DNA of 61,041 nt. It comes from Rhodospirillaceae bacterium (lineage in GTDB: Bacteria; Pseudomonadota; Alphaproteobacteria; GCA-2731375). A program made the position numbers and the translations under genes. The first letter of the stretch is position 1, and each line of letters begins with the position of its first letter. The DNA lies in assembly GCA_018667855.1 (NCBI GenBank), contig JABIRL010000057.1, positions 1-61,041 on the forward strand. The letters run 5' to 3'. Below are positions 24,689 to 34,796 of this stretch, one piece after another. The notes below the pieces were generated by a model. It was not told where the DNA came from. It saw nothing but the letters and a program-made list of their open reading frames with translations, and made no database searches.

Positions 24689-27463
24689 ATGAAAGATATG
24701 ACGACGCGTATGTTAGTTGACGCGACGCATGCGGAGGAAACCCGCATCGTCGTTGTCGTTGGCAAGCGGCTGGTTGATTTTGATTTTGAAACAGCCACCA
24801 AAAGACAACTCAAAGGCAATATTTATTTGGCCAAGGTGACGCGGGTCGAACCCTCGTTACAAGCGGCTTTCGTTGACTATGGCGGCAATCGCCATGGCTT
24901 TTTGGCCTTCAACGAAATCCATCCCGATTACTACCAGATTCCAGTTGCCGACAGGGAAGCCCTGCTGCAGGACGAGGCCGAACAGGCCGCCCGGCAGGCG
25001 GAATTGGAAGACCGTGTCGATGATGACAGTAATGGGGACGACGACAATGGGGATGACAGCGACGGGGACGACGGCATCGACAGCGATGATGCGGACAACG
25101 CCATCGAAGCCAATGGCGACGCGCCGGCGTTAGAAGCCACCGACGAGGATGGCGAAGATAACAAAGACAATGGCGAGGACGGGTCCGGCGACGATACATC
25201 AACCGATGCCGCCGCTGAACAAACCGCCGCCGGCGACGAAGAGAGCGCCGAAGACAGCGGTGACGATGATGGCGAGGACGTTCGCCAAAATGACAGCCAG
25301 CCGGCTGGCGCCGTGGATGTCATGGATGAAGTGCCGCGGCCCCGGGGTCGCAGCCGGCGCAGCTATAAAATCCAGGAAGTCATCAAACGGCGGCAAATCC
25401 TGTTGATCCAGGTGGTCAAGGAAGAACGTGGCAACAAGGGCGCCGCATTGACCACGTATTTGTCCCTGGCCGGGCGCTATTGCGTATTGATGCCCAATAC
25501 GGCGCGTGGCGGCGGCATCAGCCGTAAGATCGCCAATCAGACGGCCCGGCGGAAGCTGAAAAATATCGTCAGTGATCTCGATGTACCCGATGGCATGGGC
25601 GTCATCGTTCGTACGGCGGGGCAAAACCGCACCAAATCGGAAATCCGCCGAGATTTTGAATATTTACTGCGGCTGTGGGACAGCGTGCGGGATCTGACCT
25701 TGGATTCGTCGGCGCCCACGGTGGTTTATGAAGAGGCCAACCTGATCAAACGGGCGATCCGGGACATGTATGCCAAGGACATTGATGAGGTCCTGGTGGA
25801 TGGCGAGGACGGCTATCGCGTGGCCAAGGACTTCATGCGCATGCTGATGCCCTCACATGCCAAGAAAGTGCAGCCCTATCGTGACCGCATTCCCCTGTTG
25901 CACCGCTATCAAGTGGAGCAGCAATTGGACAGCATGCATTCCAATGTGGTGCAGCTGAAATCGGGCGGCTATCTGGTATTTGCCCAGACCGAGGCGCTGG
26001 TCGCCGTTGACGTCAACTCGGGCCGTTCCACCAAGGAGCGGAACATCGAGGAAACGGCCCTGAAGACCAACCTGGAGGCAGCGACCGAGGTCGGGCGGCA
26101 ATTGCGTCTGCGGGATCTGGCCGGTCTTGTGGTGATCGACTTCATCGATATGGATGAAAACCGCAATAACCGCTCGGTCGAACGCCGTATGAAGGACTCA
26201 TTAAAAGATGACAGGGCGCGCATCCAGATGGGCCGTATCTCATCCTTTGGCTTGATGGAATTGTCCCGTCAACGGCTGCGCCCCAGCCTGTTCGAGGCGT
26301 CGACCAAGATCTGTGAAATCTGCGCCGGCACCGGCTTTGTCCGGACCACGGAATCTACCTCCCTGCATGTTCTTCGCACGATCGAGGAAGAAGGCATTCG
26401 CGGCCGCGCCGCACAGTTGACCGTACATGCCCCGAGCGATGTATCGCTGTATCTGCTGAACCAGAAACGGGATCATTTGGCGGAGATTGAGCAACGTTAT
26501 GGGATGCGAATTTTTATCCTGGGCGATGAAACCCTGGTCGCGCCGGACTGCCGCATCACGGTCGATCAAACCCGCACGGCCCAGGAGATTGAGGAGATCG
26601 AGCAGGAACGGCGCCGCAATGCCGAGAATATGCCCCAGCCCGATGATGACGACGATGACGAAGTGATAGAGGCCGAAGCTATTGAGGTCGACGATAGCGA
26701 AGATGACGAAAAGCCCAAGGAACGGCGTCCGCGCCGCCGCCGCCGCTCCCGCCGGGGCGGTGAAGAACGCAAGGCAGAGGATGATGGCGGCAATTCTGAC
26801 GACAACGAAGCGGCCGGCGAAAACAGCAACGGCCAGGACGAAGCGTCCTCCGATGACGGTGATGGCGATGGCGAAGAAAAAACCCGCCGCCGCCGCCGTG
26901 GCCGTCGCGGCGGCCGGCGTCGGCGCGCCAATGCGGAACAAGGCGATCAGGCAGACGCCAATGGAGCCAACGGCGCCAATGGCGACGCCGCGGAGGACTC
27001 TGAAGGAGCCGCGGCAGAGGCAGGCGATACCGCCCCATCCGATGGCATGCCGGTGCAGGATCTGACTGAAGACACAGCTGAAGACACAGCTAATGTCGCG
27101 GAAAGTCCTGGACAAACCGATACGCCGAACTTCTTTGCCACCGTCGAAGCCCCCTCGCCGATCGGCTTTACCGCCGTGGGCATGACGAACACGGATGCCG
27201 ACGAAGGCGATCAGACCGCAGATGCTGCTGAGGCCACCGATGCCGCCAATATTTCGACGCCCGAAGAAGCGGCGCCCGTGGCGGACGAACCCGTCGCCGT
27301 GATCGAACCGGAAGCGGCAAGCGAACCTGTCGTCGAGGCGGAAAGTGACAGCAGCAATGGGGATGCCGGGCCCACGGAAGAAGCTGTCGCCGATGAGACA
27401 GTGGCCGATGAGGCTGACAAGCCGAAACGGCGCGGTTGGTGGCAGCGGGGCAGGTTGTTCTAA
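24689..27463 (+). CDS. rne: ribonuclease E
   Basis: 924 residues. The S1 domain starts at residues 35-80 (G-N-I-Y-L-A-K-V-T-R-V, F-V-D-Y-G) and is interrupted by a strongly acidic, Asp/Asn/Gly-rich insert at about 95-215 before resuming near R-Q-I-L-L-I-Q-V-V-K. Catalytic D441 (V-A-V-D-V-N-S-G) and D484 (V-I-D-F-I-D-M-D) are 43 residues apart, as in E. coli, and the zinc-link C542-x-x-C545 is intact. After residue 650 comes a disordered scaffold with Arg-rich RNA-binding patches (R-P-R-R-R-R-R-S-R-R and R-R-R-R-G-R-R-G-G-R-R-R-R) between acidic stretches, expected to assemble the degradosome. An internal S1 insert is known in other alphaproteobacterial RNase E; this one is large. Confidence 0.96.
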   Translation: MKDMTTRMLVDATHAEETRIVVVVGKRLVDFDFETATKRQLKGNIYLAKVTRVEPSLQAAFVDYGGNRHGFLAFNEIHPDYYQIPVADREALLQDEAEQAARQAELEDRVDDDSNGDDDNGDDSDGDDGIDSDDADNAIEANGDAPALEATDEDGEDNKDNGEDGSGDDTSTDAAAEQTAAGDEESAEDSGDDDGEDVRQNDSQPAGAVDVMDEVPRPRGRSRRSYKIQEVIKRRQILLIQVVKEERGNKGAALTTYLSLAGRYCVLMPNTARGGGISRKIANQTARRKLKNIVSDLDVPDGMGVIVRTAGQNRTKSEIRRDFEYLLRLWDSVRDLTLDSSAPTVVYEEANLIKRAIRDMYAKDIDEVLVDGEDGYRVAKDFMRMLMPSHAKKVQPYRDRIPLLHRYQVEQQLDSMHSNVVQLKSGGYLVFAQTEALVAVDVNSGRSTKERNIEETALKTNLEAATEVGRQLRLRDLAGLVVIDFIDMDENRNNRSVERRMKDSLKDDRARIQMGRISSFGLMELSRQRLRPSLFEASTKICEICAGTGFVRTTESTSLHVLRTIEEEGIRGRAAQLTVHAPSDVSLYLLNQKRDHLAEIEQRYGMRIFILGDETLVAPDCRITVDQTRTAQEIEEIEQERRRNAENMPQPDDDDDDEVIEAEAIEVDDSEDDEKPKERRPRRRRRSRRGGEERKAEDDGGNSDDNEAAGENSNGQDEASSDDGDGDGEEKTRRRRRGRRGGRRRRANAEQGDQADANGANGANGDAAEDSEGAAAEAGDTAPSDGMPVQDLTEDTAEDTANVAESPGQTDTPNFFATVEAPSPIGFTAVGMTNTDADEGDQTADAAEATDAANISTPEEAAPVADEPVAVIEPEAASEPVVEAESDSSNGDAGPTEEAVADETVADEADKPKRRGWWQRGRLF

Positions 27464-27480
27464 GCTAAAACGCTCTAGCT

Positions 27481-28632
27481 TCAGACTTTCGCGAGCCAAA
27501 CCTGCAAACGGCGACAGGCCTCGGCCATGTCTTCGTCCGAGCCGGCGAAGGAAAAGCGCACATGGGATGCGCCGTCAACGGGATCGAAATCGTTGCCCGG
27601 CGTCGCGGCCACGCCTGTTTGCTCCAGCATTTGGCGGCAAAAGGCCTGGGCGTCATTGGTGAAGGTACGCACGTCGGCATAGATGTAAAACGCGCCGTCG
27701 GCGGGGGCGAACTTGTCCAGGCCGGCCTTTGGCAGTTCCGCCAATAGCAATTCCCGATTCCGGGCGTAACGGGCCACATTGGCATCCAACTCGACGCTGC
27801 AATCAAATGCCGCGACGGCGGCATGTTGGGCCAGACTGGGGGCCGAGATAAAGAGGTTCTGGGCCAGGCGCTCCACCGGGCGCAGCATATCCTCGGGCAG
27901 CACCATCCATCCCAGCCGCCAACCGGTCATGGAGTAGTATTTCGAAAACGAATTGATCACGACCGCGTCTGCGTCGTGAGCCACCGCCGTGGATGTGGTT
28001 TCGCCATAGGTGATCTGATGATAGATCTCGTCCGAAATGTAACGAATCTGGTGGTTTCGGCAATAATCCAGGATCCCGCGCAATTCGTCCTCGCGCAGCA
28101 TGGAGCCCGTGGGATTTGCCGGTGAGGCGATTAGCAATCCATCCAGGTCGCCGCCGCCCGCCGCATCCAGACTTTCCAGGGTCGGCTGGAAACGGCTGTC
28201 CGGCCCTACCGGGACTTCCACGGCCTCGATATCCAGGGCACCGAGAATATTGCGGTAGCAGGGATAGCCGGGCCGCAGAATGGCAACCTTGTCACCGGGA
28301 TCAAAGGCCGCCAGAAAGGTCAGCAGGAAAGCGGCCGACGACCCGGTGGTGACGCAAATCCGCTCGGCCGGTACCGTGACGCCGTAATATTCCAGATAAT
28401 GGCGGGCAATACGCTCCCGCAGCGTCAGGATACCGGTGGCCAGGGTATAGCCCAGCAAATCACCGTCCAGGGCCTGCTTGGCAGCGTTGATAACACCGCT
28501 GGGCGCCGGCGTGGATGGCTGGCCCACTTCCATATGCAGGACCCCCTCCCCCGACGCCTCGCGGTCGGCGGCAGCCTTCATCACATCCATGACGATGAAG
28601 GGGGGAATGGCGCCCCGTTGCGAAATTTTCAT
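27481..28632 (-). CDS. pyridoxal-phosphate aminotransferase (class I/II)
   Basis: 383 residues from ATG 28630-28632, which has GAGG six bases upstream; the open frame to 28752 overlaps the upstream gene. The fold type I signature is present: G-S-S-A-A cofactor-phosphate region near 97-101, P-A-N-P-T-G (171-176), D-E-I-Y (201-204), and the Schiff-base K231 in S-F-S-K-Y-Y-S-M-T-G-W-R. It should transfer an amino group from an amino acid to a 2-oxoacid in the cytosol; specificity (aspartate, aromatic or branched) cannot be read. It starts seven bases after the GGT-like lipoprotein gene, probably cotranscribed, and converges on rne. Confidence 0.9.
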   Translation of the reverse strand: MKISQRGAIPPFIVMDVMKAAADREASGEGVLHMEVGQPSTPAPSGVINAAKQALDGDLLGYTLATGILTLRERIARHYLEYYGVTVPAERICVTTGSSAAFLLTFLAAFDPGDKVAILRPGYPCYRNILGALDIEAVEVPVGPDSRFQPTLESLDAAGGGDLDGLLIASPANPTGSMLREDELRGILDYCRNHQIRYISDEIYHQITYGETTSTAVAHDADAVVINSFSKYYSMTGWRLGWMVLPEDMLRPVERLAQNLFISAPSLAQHAAVAAFDCSVELDANVARYARNRELLLAELPKAGLDKFAPADGAFYIYADVRTFTNDAQAFCRQMLEQTGVAATPGNDFDPVDGASHVRFSFAGSDEDMAEACRRLQVWLAKV

Positions 28633-28639
28633 GACAGCC

Positions 28640-29980
28640 TCAAAATTTGTCAAATACGGCCAGGCCATAGGCCCGGGGATCGGTGGCGAACTGACAGGTT
28701 TCCGGCGTCGCGCGGATCCCCTTGGGACACCACAAGGCCTGCACGCGGCCAAGGGCGGTTATGGTGTCCCGCGCGGCCATGGCCCGAACCAAATCACCGC
28801 TCTTTGTCATGGCCTCGAGACTGACGAAGGCCGCCGCCAAGGCGCCGTTCGGCCCGCCCGCGCCCGCCACCGCCAATACGGTCTGGTTCAAGGGCTCATT
28901 CACCCCCAGCAACGGCAGCGAATAACCGCGGCCGCCGCCCAGCGTCTGCCCCGCGCCAGATTCCGGCGAGAGAAATACACCCATCTCCGGCACCATGGCA
29001 GCGCTGCCAAAGGCGCCGTTCATATGAAATATGCAGGCAACGGAGGAGCCGAAACTGTCGCCCGCCACGAACGCCGCCTCACCCCGATCAATTGCCCCCG
29101 ACAGTTTCTGACCGCTGAACATCGCCCTGGCCGTATCAACGACGCTGGACTTCGCCAACATATCGGTCAATCGCTTGCCAGTACTCTCGCCATCGCCCAA
29201 AACAGGATGATGCAGCATATGATTGCCCACGGGCGTCTGGGCGGTTTCGCGCCAGATCGCCCGGTATTTTCGTAATTCTGCGATCGTTCCCTTGCCGCCA
29301 TGGGCCGCTCCGGCCTGCAGCAATTGGCGGCCGGCCTCGCCGCCGTAAAGGTCGCTGACGCCGCGGGTACGGATTCGCGTCAGGGCCGAGGCCAATTCGA
29401 CCTGGAAAACGGTTTCCGCTTCATCCAGCGGCGTACCGTCCGCATGTAGGAATATCCTGGCCGCTGTTGCATCCCTGTGCAGGCGCGCGGCCTGTGGCGC
29501 CAGGCGTTTGGCCAGGGCGCGACTGATTTGATGGCCAAAACGGGCCATGGTTTCGGCCGGCGCCACCAGTTGCGCCCACGGTAGACGGCCATATCGGCTA
29601 TGCAGCAGGGCCATGCCACGCAGGGCGCCCGGCACAGCGATGGCACCGCCCGCCAGGGCCGGTGCGGCCCGAAAATCCAGGGTTTCGACTTTGTCGCCGC
29701 GATGGTCGTAGTACAGACAGACACCGCCGCCGCCCAGACCAACGGCCACCGGATAGGTCACGGTCATGGTGAAATAGGCCGCCGTTGCCGCATCAGCGGC
29801 CGTCCCGCCGGCCGACAATGTATCTCTGGCCGCCAAAGCCGCGCGCGGTTCCTCGCCAATCGCGGCGCCGATAAAGCCCTGGACGGCGCCGACTTGGCCG
29901 ACCTTGGGCGGTGCCCCGCCGCAGGCCGCCAAAGCTAAAAACAGCGCCGCCAGACAGCCACGTTGACGCCGCCGCGTCAC
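28640..29980 (-). CDS. gamma-glutamyltransferase-like lipoprotein, catalytic Thr absent
   Basis: 446 residues from a GTG at 29978-29980, giving M-T-R-R-R-Q-R-G-C followed by hydrophobic residues and the lipobox L-A-A-C, so an outer- or inner-membrane lipoprotein. ATG 30031 is an alternative but overlaps the divergent M48 gene. GGT-family features: S-A-G-G-T-A-A-D-A-A-T-A-A at about 60, L-G-G-G-G-V, A-V-P-G-A-L-R-G near 130. Aligning the region before F-G-S-A with GGT, the conserved T-T-H nucleophile triplet reads E-A-A here (G-E-A-A-F-V-A-G-D-S-F-G). No self-processing or transferase activity is then expected; it may bind a ligand or be decaying. The frame is intact, arguing for retained function. 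Confidence 0.8.
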   Translation of the reverse strand: MTRRRQRGCLAALFLALAACGGAPPKVGQVGAVQGFIGAAIGEEPRAALAARDTLSAGGTAADAATAAYFTMTVTYPVAVGLGGGGVCLYYDHRGDKVETLDFRAAPALAGGAIAVPGALRGMALLHSRYGRLPWAQLVAPAETMARFGHQISRALAKRLAPQAARLHRDATAARIFLHADGTPLDEAETVFQVELASALTRIRTRGVSDLYGGEAGRQLLQAGAAHGGKGTIAELRKYRAIWRETAQTPVGNHMLHHPVLGDGESTGKRLTDMLAKSSVVDTARAMFSGQKLSGAIDRGEAAFVAGDSFGSSVACIFHMNGAFGSAAMVPEMGVFLSPESGAGQTLGGGRGYSLPLLGVNEPLNQTVLAVAGAGGPNGALAAAFVSLEAMTKSGDLVRAMAARDTITALGRVQALWCPKGIRATPETCQFATDPRAYGLAVFDKF

Positions 29981-30014
29981 AAACTTAGTTTGGGGAAGAC
30001 ATGCAGATGGAGCG

Positions 30015-31370
30015 GTGAGCTTGCGGTACATAATTGGACTTCTACTGCTTTCATATATGACGCTTCTGGTCGGCACTGAACCGGCCCAGGCGCGACGGGT
30101 TTCCTTTATCCGCGATGCGGAGATTGAAGATACCATTCGTCTGTTCGGGACACCACTGTTCGCCGTCGCCGGGCTGGAGCCGTCCGCCGTGCGCGTATTC
30201 CTGGTCAAGGATTCCTCGCTCAATGCCTTTGTCGCCGGCGGGCAAAAAATATTTATAAATACCGGTCTGTTGATCGCATCGGACGATGCCAACCAGGTCA
30301 TTGGCGTCATGGCCCATGAAACCGGGCACATCACCGGCGGCCATCTGGCCCGCACCCAGGATGCCCTGCGCGATGCCACGGCCCAGTCGATCATGGCATT
30401 TGTCCTGGGCGCCGCCGCCGCCGTCGCCGGCCAGGGGCAGGCCGGCAGCGCCATTATCGCCGGCGGCACCCATGTCGCCCAGCGTTCGTTCCTGAAATAC
30501 AGCCGGGTGCAGGAAAGCTCGGCTGATCAGGCCGCCTTGAGCATTTTGGAACAGACCGGCCAATCGGCCCGGGGAATGCTGGCCTTTTTTGACAAGCTGG
30601 GCGATCAGGAAGCTCTTCTGACCTCCAGCCAGGACCCTTATGTACGCACCCATCCCCTGACCCGGAACAGGGTCGACACGATTCGTGCCGCCGTGGCCCG
30701 CTCGCCCTATTCCGATGCCGCCGAAAGACCGGAATTCGTCATTCGTCATCACCGAATGCAAGCCAAGCTGATCGCCTTCCTGCGCAGCCCGGCGGAAACC
30801 TTCCGCAAGTACCCAAACACCGACAAAAGTCTGTACAGCCGTTATGCCCGATCCATCGCCCAACACAAGAAACGGCAAACAGCGAAAGCGCTGGAGCTGA
30901 TCCAGGGCCTGCTGACCGACCATCCCGACGACCCGTATTTTCACGAATTTCACGGACAGATTCTGTTGGAGAACGGCCGGGCGGCGGCGGCCGTGGCGCC
31001 GTACCAACGCGCGGTTGACTTGCGCCCCAACAGCGTCCTGTTGCGAATTGGCCTGGGTCAGGCCCAGGTTTCCGCAGAGAGTGACCAGCACATCGAAGCC
31101 GCCGTCGAGAACATGCGTCGCGCCGTGCGGCTTGCGCCGGGCAATCCATCGGCCTGGCGCTGGCTGGGCATGGCCCATGGCCGGCATGGGGATTTGGGCC
31201 AGGCGGCCCTGGCCACGGCGGAACGATATTTTCTGACCGGCAAGTTCCGCGATGCCGCCGGACAGGCCGCGCGGGCGGAACGGACCCTGGCGAAGGGTTC
31301 GCCCGGCTGGTTACGGGCCCAGGATATCAAGGCCGCCGCGCAAAGGGCTGGCAAGCGCAAGAAAAGATAA
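30015..31370 (+). CDS. M48 metalloprotease with TPR repeats (BepA-like)
   Basis: 451 residues from GTG 30015; a TTG at 30021 has better spacing to GGAG and is a credible alternative. A signal peptide (I-I-G-L-L-L-L-S-Y, cleavage near A-Q-A) sends it to the periplasm. The zinc site is H101-E-T-G-H105, with the third ligand in E-S-S-A-D-Q. C-terminal TPR repeats span about 290-430 ([21 protein letters not shown]). E. coli BepA of the same layout assists outer-membrane protein assembly and degrades misfolded ones. It is head-to-head with the GGT-like gene, starts 34 bp apart, so its promoter must lie inside that gene's 5' part. Confidence 0.9.
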   Translation: MSLRYIIGLLLLSYMTLLVGTEPAQARRVSFIRDAEIEDTIRLFGTPLFAVAGLEPSAVRVFLVKDSSLNAFVAGGQKIFINTGLLIASDDANQVIGVMAHETGHITGGHLARTQDALRDATAQSIMAFVLGAAAAVAGQGQAGSAIIAGGTHVAQRSFLKYSRVQESSADQAALSILEQTGQSARGMLAFFDKLGDQEALLTSSQDPYVRTHPLTRNRVDTIRAAVARSPYSDAAERPEFVIRHHRMQAKLIAFLRSPAETFRKYPNTDKSLYSRYARSIAQHKKRQTAKALELIQGLLTDHPDDPYFHEFHGQILLENGRAAAAVAPYQRAVDLRPNSVLLRIGLGQAQVSAESDQHIEAAVENMRRAVRLAPGNPSAWRWLGMAHGRHGDLGQAALATAERYFLTGKFRDAAGQAARAERTLAKGSPGWLRAQDIKAAAQRAGKRKKR

Positions 31371-32875
31371 TGCCGGGGGATACCTTCATCCTGGCACTGG
31401 ATCAGGGCACCACGTCCAGCCGCGCTATATTGTTCGACGACCAGGGTGCGGCGCGGGCCACGGCGCAGCGGGAATTGCCTCAGATATTTCCCTCTCCCGG
31501 CCTTGTGGAACACGATGGTGAACGGATCTGGCAGGATACCCTGGCCACCGCGCGGGAAGCCTTGGAACGGGGCGGTGTCAGGCCAGGGCAAATCGCCGGC
31601 ATCGGCATCACCAATCAACGGGAAACCACGGTGATCTGGCATCGTGATACCGGCGTGCCAATCCATAACGCCATTGTTTGGCAGGACCGCCGCACCAATG
31701 ATCACTGCGAGCATCTGCGCCGGGACGGCCATGATACGTTGATCCAGGCCCGGACCGGCCTGATCGTCGATCCATACTTTTCGGCCACCAAGATCGCCTG
31801 GCTGCTGGATAACGTGGACGGCGCCCGAGAGGCGGCGGAGGCAGGCCGGTTGGCCTTTGGCACCATCGACAGCTGGCTATTATGGAACCTGACCGACGGC
31901 GCCCATCACGCCACCGACGCCACCAACGCGGCCCGCACCATGCTGTTCGATATTCATCGCCAATGCTGGGACGAGGATCTTTGCCAACTGTTCGCCATTC
32001 CCATGTCCCTGCTGGCGGAGGTCCGGGACTGCGCCGCCGATTTTGGGCACACGCGAAGTGATTTGTTTGGCGCCCCCATCGCCATCGCGGGCATGGCGGG
32101 GGATCAACAGGCGGCCACGGTCGGGCAGGCCTGTTTCCGCCCCGGCATGATCAAATCCACCTACGGCACCGGCTGCTTCGTGATGTTGAACACCGGGGCC
32201 GAAGCCATCACCTCGCAAAACCGCATGCTGACCACGGTGGCCTATCGCCTGGCCGGGCAGACCACTTATGCCCTGGAGGGCAGCATCTTTGTCGCCGGTG
32301 CCGCCATGCAATGGTTGCGTGACGGCCTGAAATTGATCGACGCGGCGCCGGACTCCGAAGCCCTGGCCCACAGCGTACCTTCCACAGATGGCGTGATCAT
32401 GGTGCCGGCCTTTACCGGCCTTGGCGCACCCTATTGGGATGCCGAGGCGCGCGGCGCCATATTGGGGCTGACCCGGGACAGCGGCATCGCGCAGATTGTC
32501 CGCGCCGGGCTGGAGGCGGTCTGTTATCAGACCCGCGATTTACTCCTGGCCATGCAGCGGGACGCTTCCGCTTCGAGGGATTTGTCCTTGGACGTGCTGC
32601 GCGTGGACGGCGGCATGGTCGGTAATGACTGGCTGATGCAGTTTCTGGCCGATATTCTGGATGTCGCCGTGGACCGGCCCGTCGTCACCGAAACCACGGC
32701 CCTGGGCGCGGCCTATCTGGCCGGCCTGCAGCAATCCGTCTTTCCCTCCACCGAAGTTATCGGGAAACATTGGCGGCGCGAGGCGAATTTCGTACCGCGA
32801 ATGGCAGCCGGGGAACGGGACAGGCTGTACGCCGCCTGGCTTGCCGCCGTCGCACGGGTGCGCACAGTTGCGTGA
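31370..32875 (+). CDS. glpK: glycerol kinase
   Basis: 501 residues, normal for GlpK. ATG 31370 shares one base with the TAA stop of the M48 gene (TAATG), so translation is coupled. FGGY motifs: [12 protein letters not shown] at 9-20 (ATP and glycerol site), G-I-T-N-Q-R-E-T-T near 81, W-Q-D-R-R-T near 101, and [11 protein letters not shown] near 262. It phosphorylates glycerol to glycerol 3-phosphate. No glpF, glpD or glpR lies nearby, and the coupling to an envelope protease looks like accidental operon membership, so control may be constitutive. Confidence 0.95.
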   Translation: MPGDTFILALDQGTTSSRAILFDDQGAARATAQRELPQIFPSPGLVEHDGERIWQDTLATAREALERGGVRPGQIAGIGITNQRETTVIWHRDTGVPIHNAIVWQDRRTNDHCEHLRRDGHDTLIQARTGLIVDPYFSATKIAWLLDNVDGAREAAEAGRLAFGTIDSWLLWNLTDGAHHATDATNAARTMLFDIHRQCWDEDLCQLFAIPMSLLAEVRDCAADFGHTRSDLFGAPIAIAGMAGDQQAATVGQACFRPGMIKSTYGTGCFVMLNTGAEAITSQNRMLTTVAYRLAGQTTYALEGSIFVAGAAMQWLRDGLKLIDAAPDSEALAHSVPSTDGVIMVPAFTGLGAPYWDAEARGAILGLTRDSGIAQIVRAGLEAVCYQTRDLLLAMQRDASASRDLSLDVLRVDGGMVGNDWLMQFLADILDVAVDRPVVTETTALGAAYLAGLQQSVFPSTEVIGKHWRREANFVPRMAAGERDRLYAAWLAAVARVRTVA

Positions 32876-32949
32876 TCGGGTCTTGCCTATGGCGGCGTCC
32901 CAGCCCAATATCCCGGCACATTCCTGACAGTAGCCCAGACGGGGACCAT

Positions 32950-33708
32950 ATGGCTTTCGCACTCCTTCGCCGCTTCGTTTTAGTTCTATCCTTTGCCGCC
33001 GCGATTATCCTGCCGGCCATGGCCCAGGCACAACAATCCAAGGATCCGGAAACCACCCGGATTGAACAGATCATCCGCAATTATCTGCTGGAGAACCCGG
33101 AACTGCTGGTCGAAGTGATGCAGAAACTGGAACGGCGCCAAAAAGCCAAGGAACAGGAAGACCGCATCAGCGCCATCAAGAAAAACCGCAAGGCGTTGTT
33201 TGCTTCCACGAATGACCACATCGTCAATCCGATGGGCCGGATCCCCGTAGTGGAATTTTTTGACTATCAGTGCGGCTACTGCAAGAAATTCCTGCCCAAC
33301 GTGGTCCGGTTGCTGAAATCCGACAAAAGCGTTCGTTTCATATTCAAGGAATTTCCCATTTTGGGCGAAGCCTCGGTGGTGGCCAGCCGGGCCGCCCTGG
33401 CGGCCAAGATGCAGGGCAAATACCTTGCCTATCATAACGCCTTGATGGGCCTTCGGCGCGGCCTGACGGAAACCCTGGTCTTTCAAATCGCCGAAGACAT
33501 CGGTTTGGACGTGGCGCGTTTGAAGACGGACATGGAGAGCCCGGAAATTTCCCGGATCATAGATGAAAACCGAAAACTGGCCCGATCAATGGGCATTCGC
33601 GGCACACCGACGATCGTGGTGGGCGAGCAGATGGCGCCGGGTGCCGTCAGTTATAGCCGGTTGACCGCCCTCATCGAGGACGCCCGGAAGAATTGCTCAG
33701 TCTGTTAG
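32950..33708 (+). CDS. DsbA-family thiol:disulfide oxidoreductase (periplasmic)
   Basis: 252 residues from ATG 32950 with GGGG six bases upstream; the long frame from 32770 overlaps glpK. A Sec signal peptide ends near A-M-A-Q-A. A helical N-terminal segment (E-Q-I-I-R-N-Y-L-L-E-N-P-E) precedes a thioredoxin fold with C108-G-Y-C111 in F-F-D-Y-Q-C-G-Y-C, and the cis-Pro loop G-T-P-T-I-V-V-G near 220. This layout matches DsbA-like/Com1-type proteins with an N-terminal oligomerisation domain, some of which act as isomerases. Substrates probably include envelope proteins. Confidence 0.92.
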   Translation: MAFALLRRFVLVLSFAAAIILPAMAQAQQSKDPETTRIEQIIRNYLLENPELLVEVMQKLERRQKAKEQEDRISAIKKNRKALFASTNDHIVNPMGRIPVVEFFDYQCGYCKKFLPNVVRLLKSDKSVRFIFKEFPILGEASVVASRAALAAKMQGKYLAYHNALMGLRRGLTETLVFQIAEDIGLDVARLKTDMESPEISRIIDENRKLARSMGIRGTPTIVVGEQMAPGAVSYSRLTALIEDARKNCSVC

Positions 33709-33715
33709 ACCTCTG

Positions 33716-34693
33716 TTAGGCTTCTGCTAGACCGCGGTCCCACAGAGGCTGCAGGCCGGCGATGACGTCATCGGCCATGGGGCCCATGGCGGCGGCTTCC
33801 AAGGCCTCTTCCAGATGGGACAATTCCGCCAATCCCAGGACAACGCCAGAGATACCGGCATGGGCCAGGCCGAAACGCACGGAAGCTTGCGCCCGGCTGC
33901 CCTGACCGGGCGGCAGGGACGCCAGCAGGGTCTCGGCCCTGGCGTGTTCCAACGGCACGTCTGAATTGCGGGTGATGGGGAATTCCCGTCCGTGCGGATT
34001 GGGCGCGGCCAGCGCGCCGCCGGCGAAAATGCGGATGTTCATCACCGCCACACCATGTTCCTGACAGGTGGCGATCAGGTTGCCGAAATCCGTGGTTGGC
34101 CAGTCCGCCGTGACCGCTTGTCCGGCAGATGGGTTGAGTAGGTTGTAGTAGACCTGGGCCGAGGCCACGCGGCCGCTGGAAATCAATTCCTTGCACTGGT
34201 CCGCGTCACCCAGAGAGGTAAAGCCGATGTGGTCAAACAGCCCCTGCGCCTTCAGTCTATCCAGGCTGTCGCAAACGCCGCCCGCGCCCAGCACATGGCT
34301 GATATCGAAGCCATCCTGACCAAGCGGATTGTGCAATTGATAGAGATCGATCCGATCCATGCCCAGGCGCTCCAGGCTGCCGGACAGAGACTTTTCGATC
34401 TGCCCGGGAATATCGTCCAGGCGGTCCGTATCAAGGCGGAATTTGGTCGAAAGATAGGGTCTGTCAGCTTCCGGCAGCTCGGCCAGCAGCCAGCCCAAGG
34501 CTTTCTCGGATGCCCCCTGGCCATAGCTTTCCGCCGTGTCGATCCAATTGATCCCGGCTTCCAGCAGACGGCGCAAGAGGGCGCGGCGGGTTTCATCGTC
34601 GGCATGTATGACAATACCGCCCACATAGCCGGCGCCCATGATAAGTTCCGACACTTCCAACCCGGTCCTGCCAAAGGGCCTGCGTTTCAACAT
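33716..34693 (-). CDS. aldo/keto reductase
   Basis: 325 residues from ATG 34691-34693 with GGAGAG eight bases upstream. The (beta/alpha)8 AKR pattern is clear: F-G-R-T-G-L-E-V-S at 6-14, W-I-D-T-A-E-S-Y-G-Q-G with catalytic Asp and Tyr near 48-53, the catalytic Lys in L-S-T-K-F-R near 80, and Q-L-H-N in the barrel around 122. It should reduce aldehydes or ketones with NADPH in the cytosol, closest in style to the L-galactose dehydrogenase/YajO-type branch. Substrate unknown. It converges on the DsbA-like gene with a 7-bp gap and is divergent from the SDR gene at 34797. Confidence 0.9.
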   Translation of the reverse strand: MLKRRPFGRTGLEVSELIMGAGYVGGIVIHADDETRRALLRRLLEAGINWIDTAESYGQGASEKALGWLLAELPEADRPYLSTKFRLDTDRLDDIPGQIEKSLSGSLERLGMDRIDLYQLHNPLGQDGFDISHVLGAGGVCDSLDRLKAQGLFDHIGFTSLGDADQCKELISSGRVASAQVYYNLLNPSAGQAVTADWPTTDFGNLIATCQEHGVAVMNIRIFAGGALAAPNPHGREFPITRNSDVPLEHARAETLLASLPPGQGSRAQASVRFGLAHAGISGVVLGLAELSHLEEALEAAAMGPMADDVIAGLQPLWDRGLAEA

Positions 34694-34796
34694 CGCCGTC
34701 TCTCCACATTTGTCCGTAAATACCATTTTACGCTTTGCCCGGACGCTACCATGGTTTAGGCATCCATGCATCGCTCGCGGTTGAATGGAACGAAAT

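Noticed and set aside
25014-25290. Tandem repeat or mobile element in rne
   Set aside because: The repeats are in-frame Asp/Gly/Asn codons of a low-complexity insert, part of the protein.
27464-27490. Short AAGCTA/TAGCTT inverted repeat between rne and the aminotransferase
   Set aside because: Six-base stem with an eight-base AT-rich loop and no T-run; too weak to call a terminator, and it lacks the second hairpin of the repeat family.
26240-27499. 419-residue frame opposite rne
   Set aside because: It mirrors the low-complexity Asp/Arg scaffold of RNase E and has no domain of its own.
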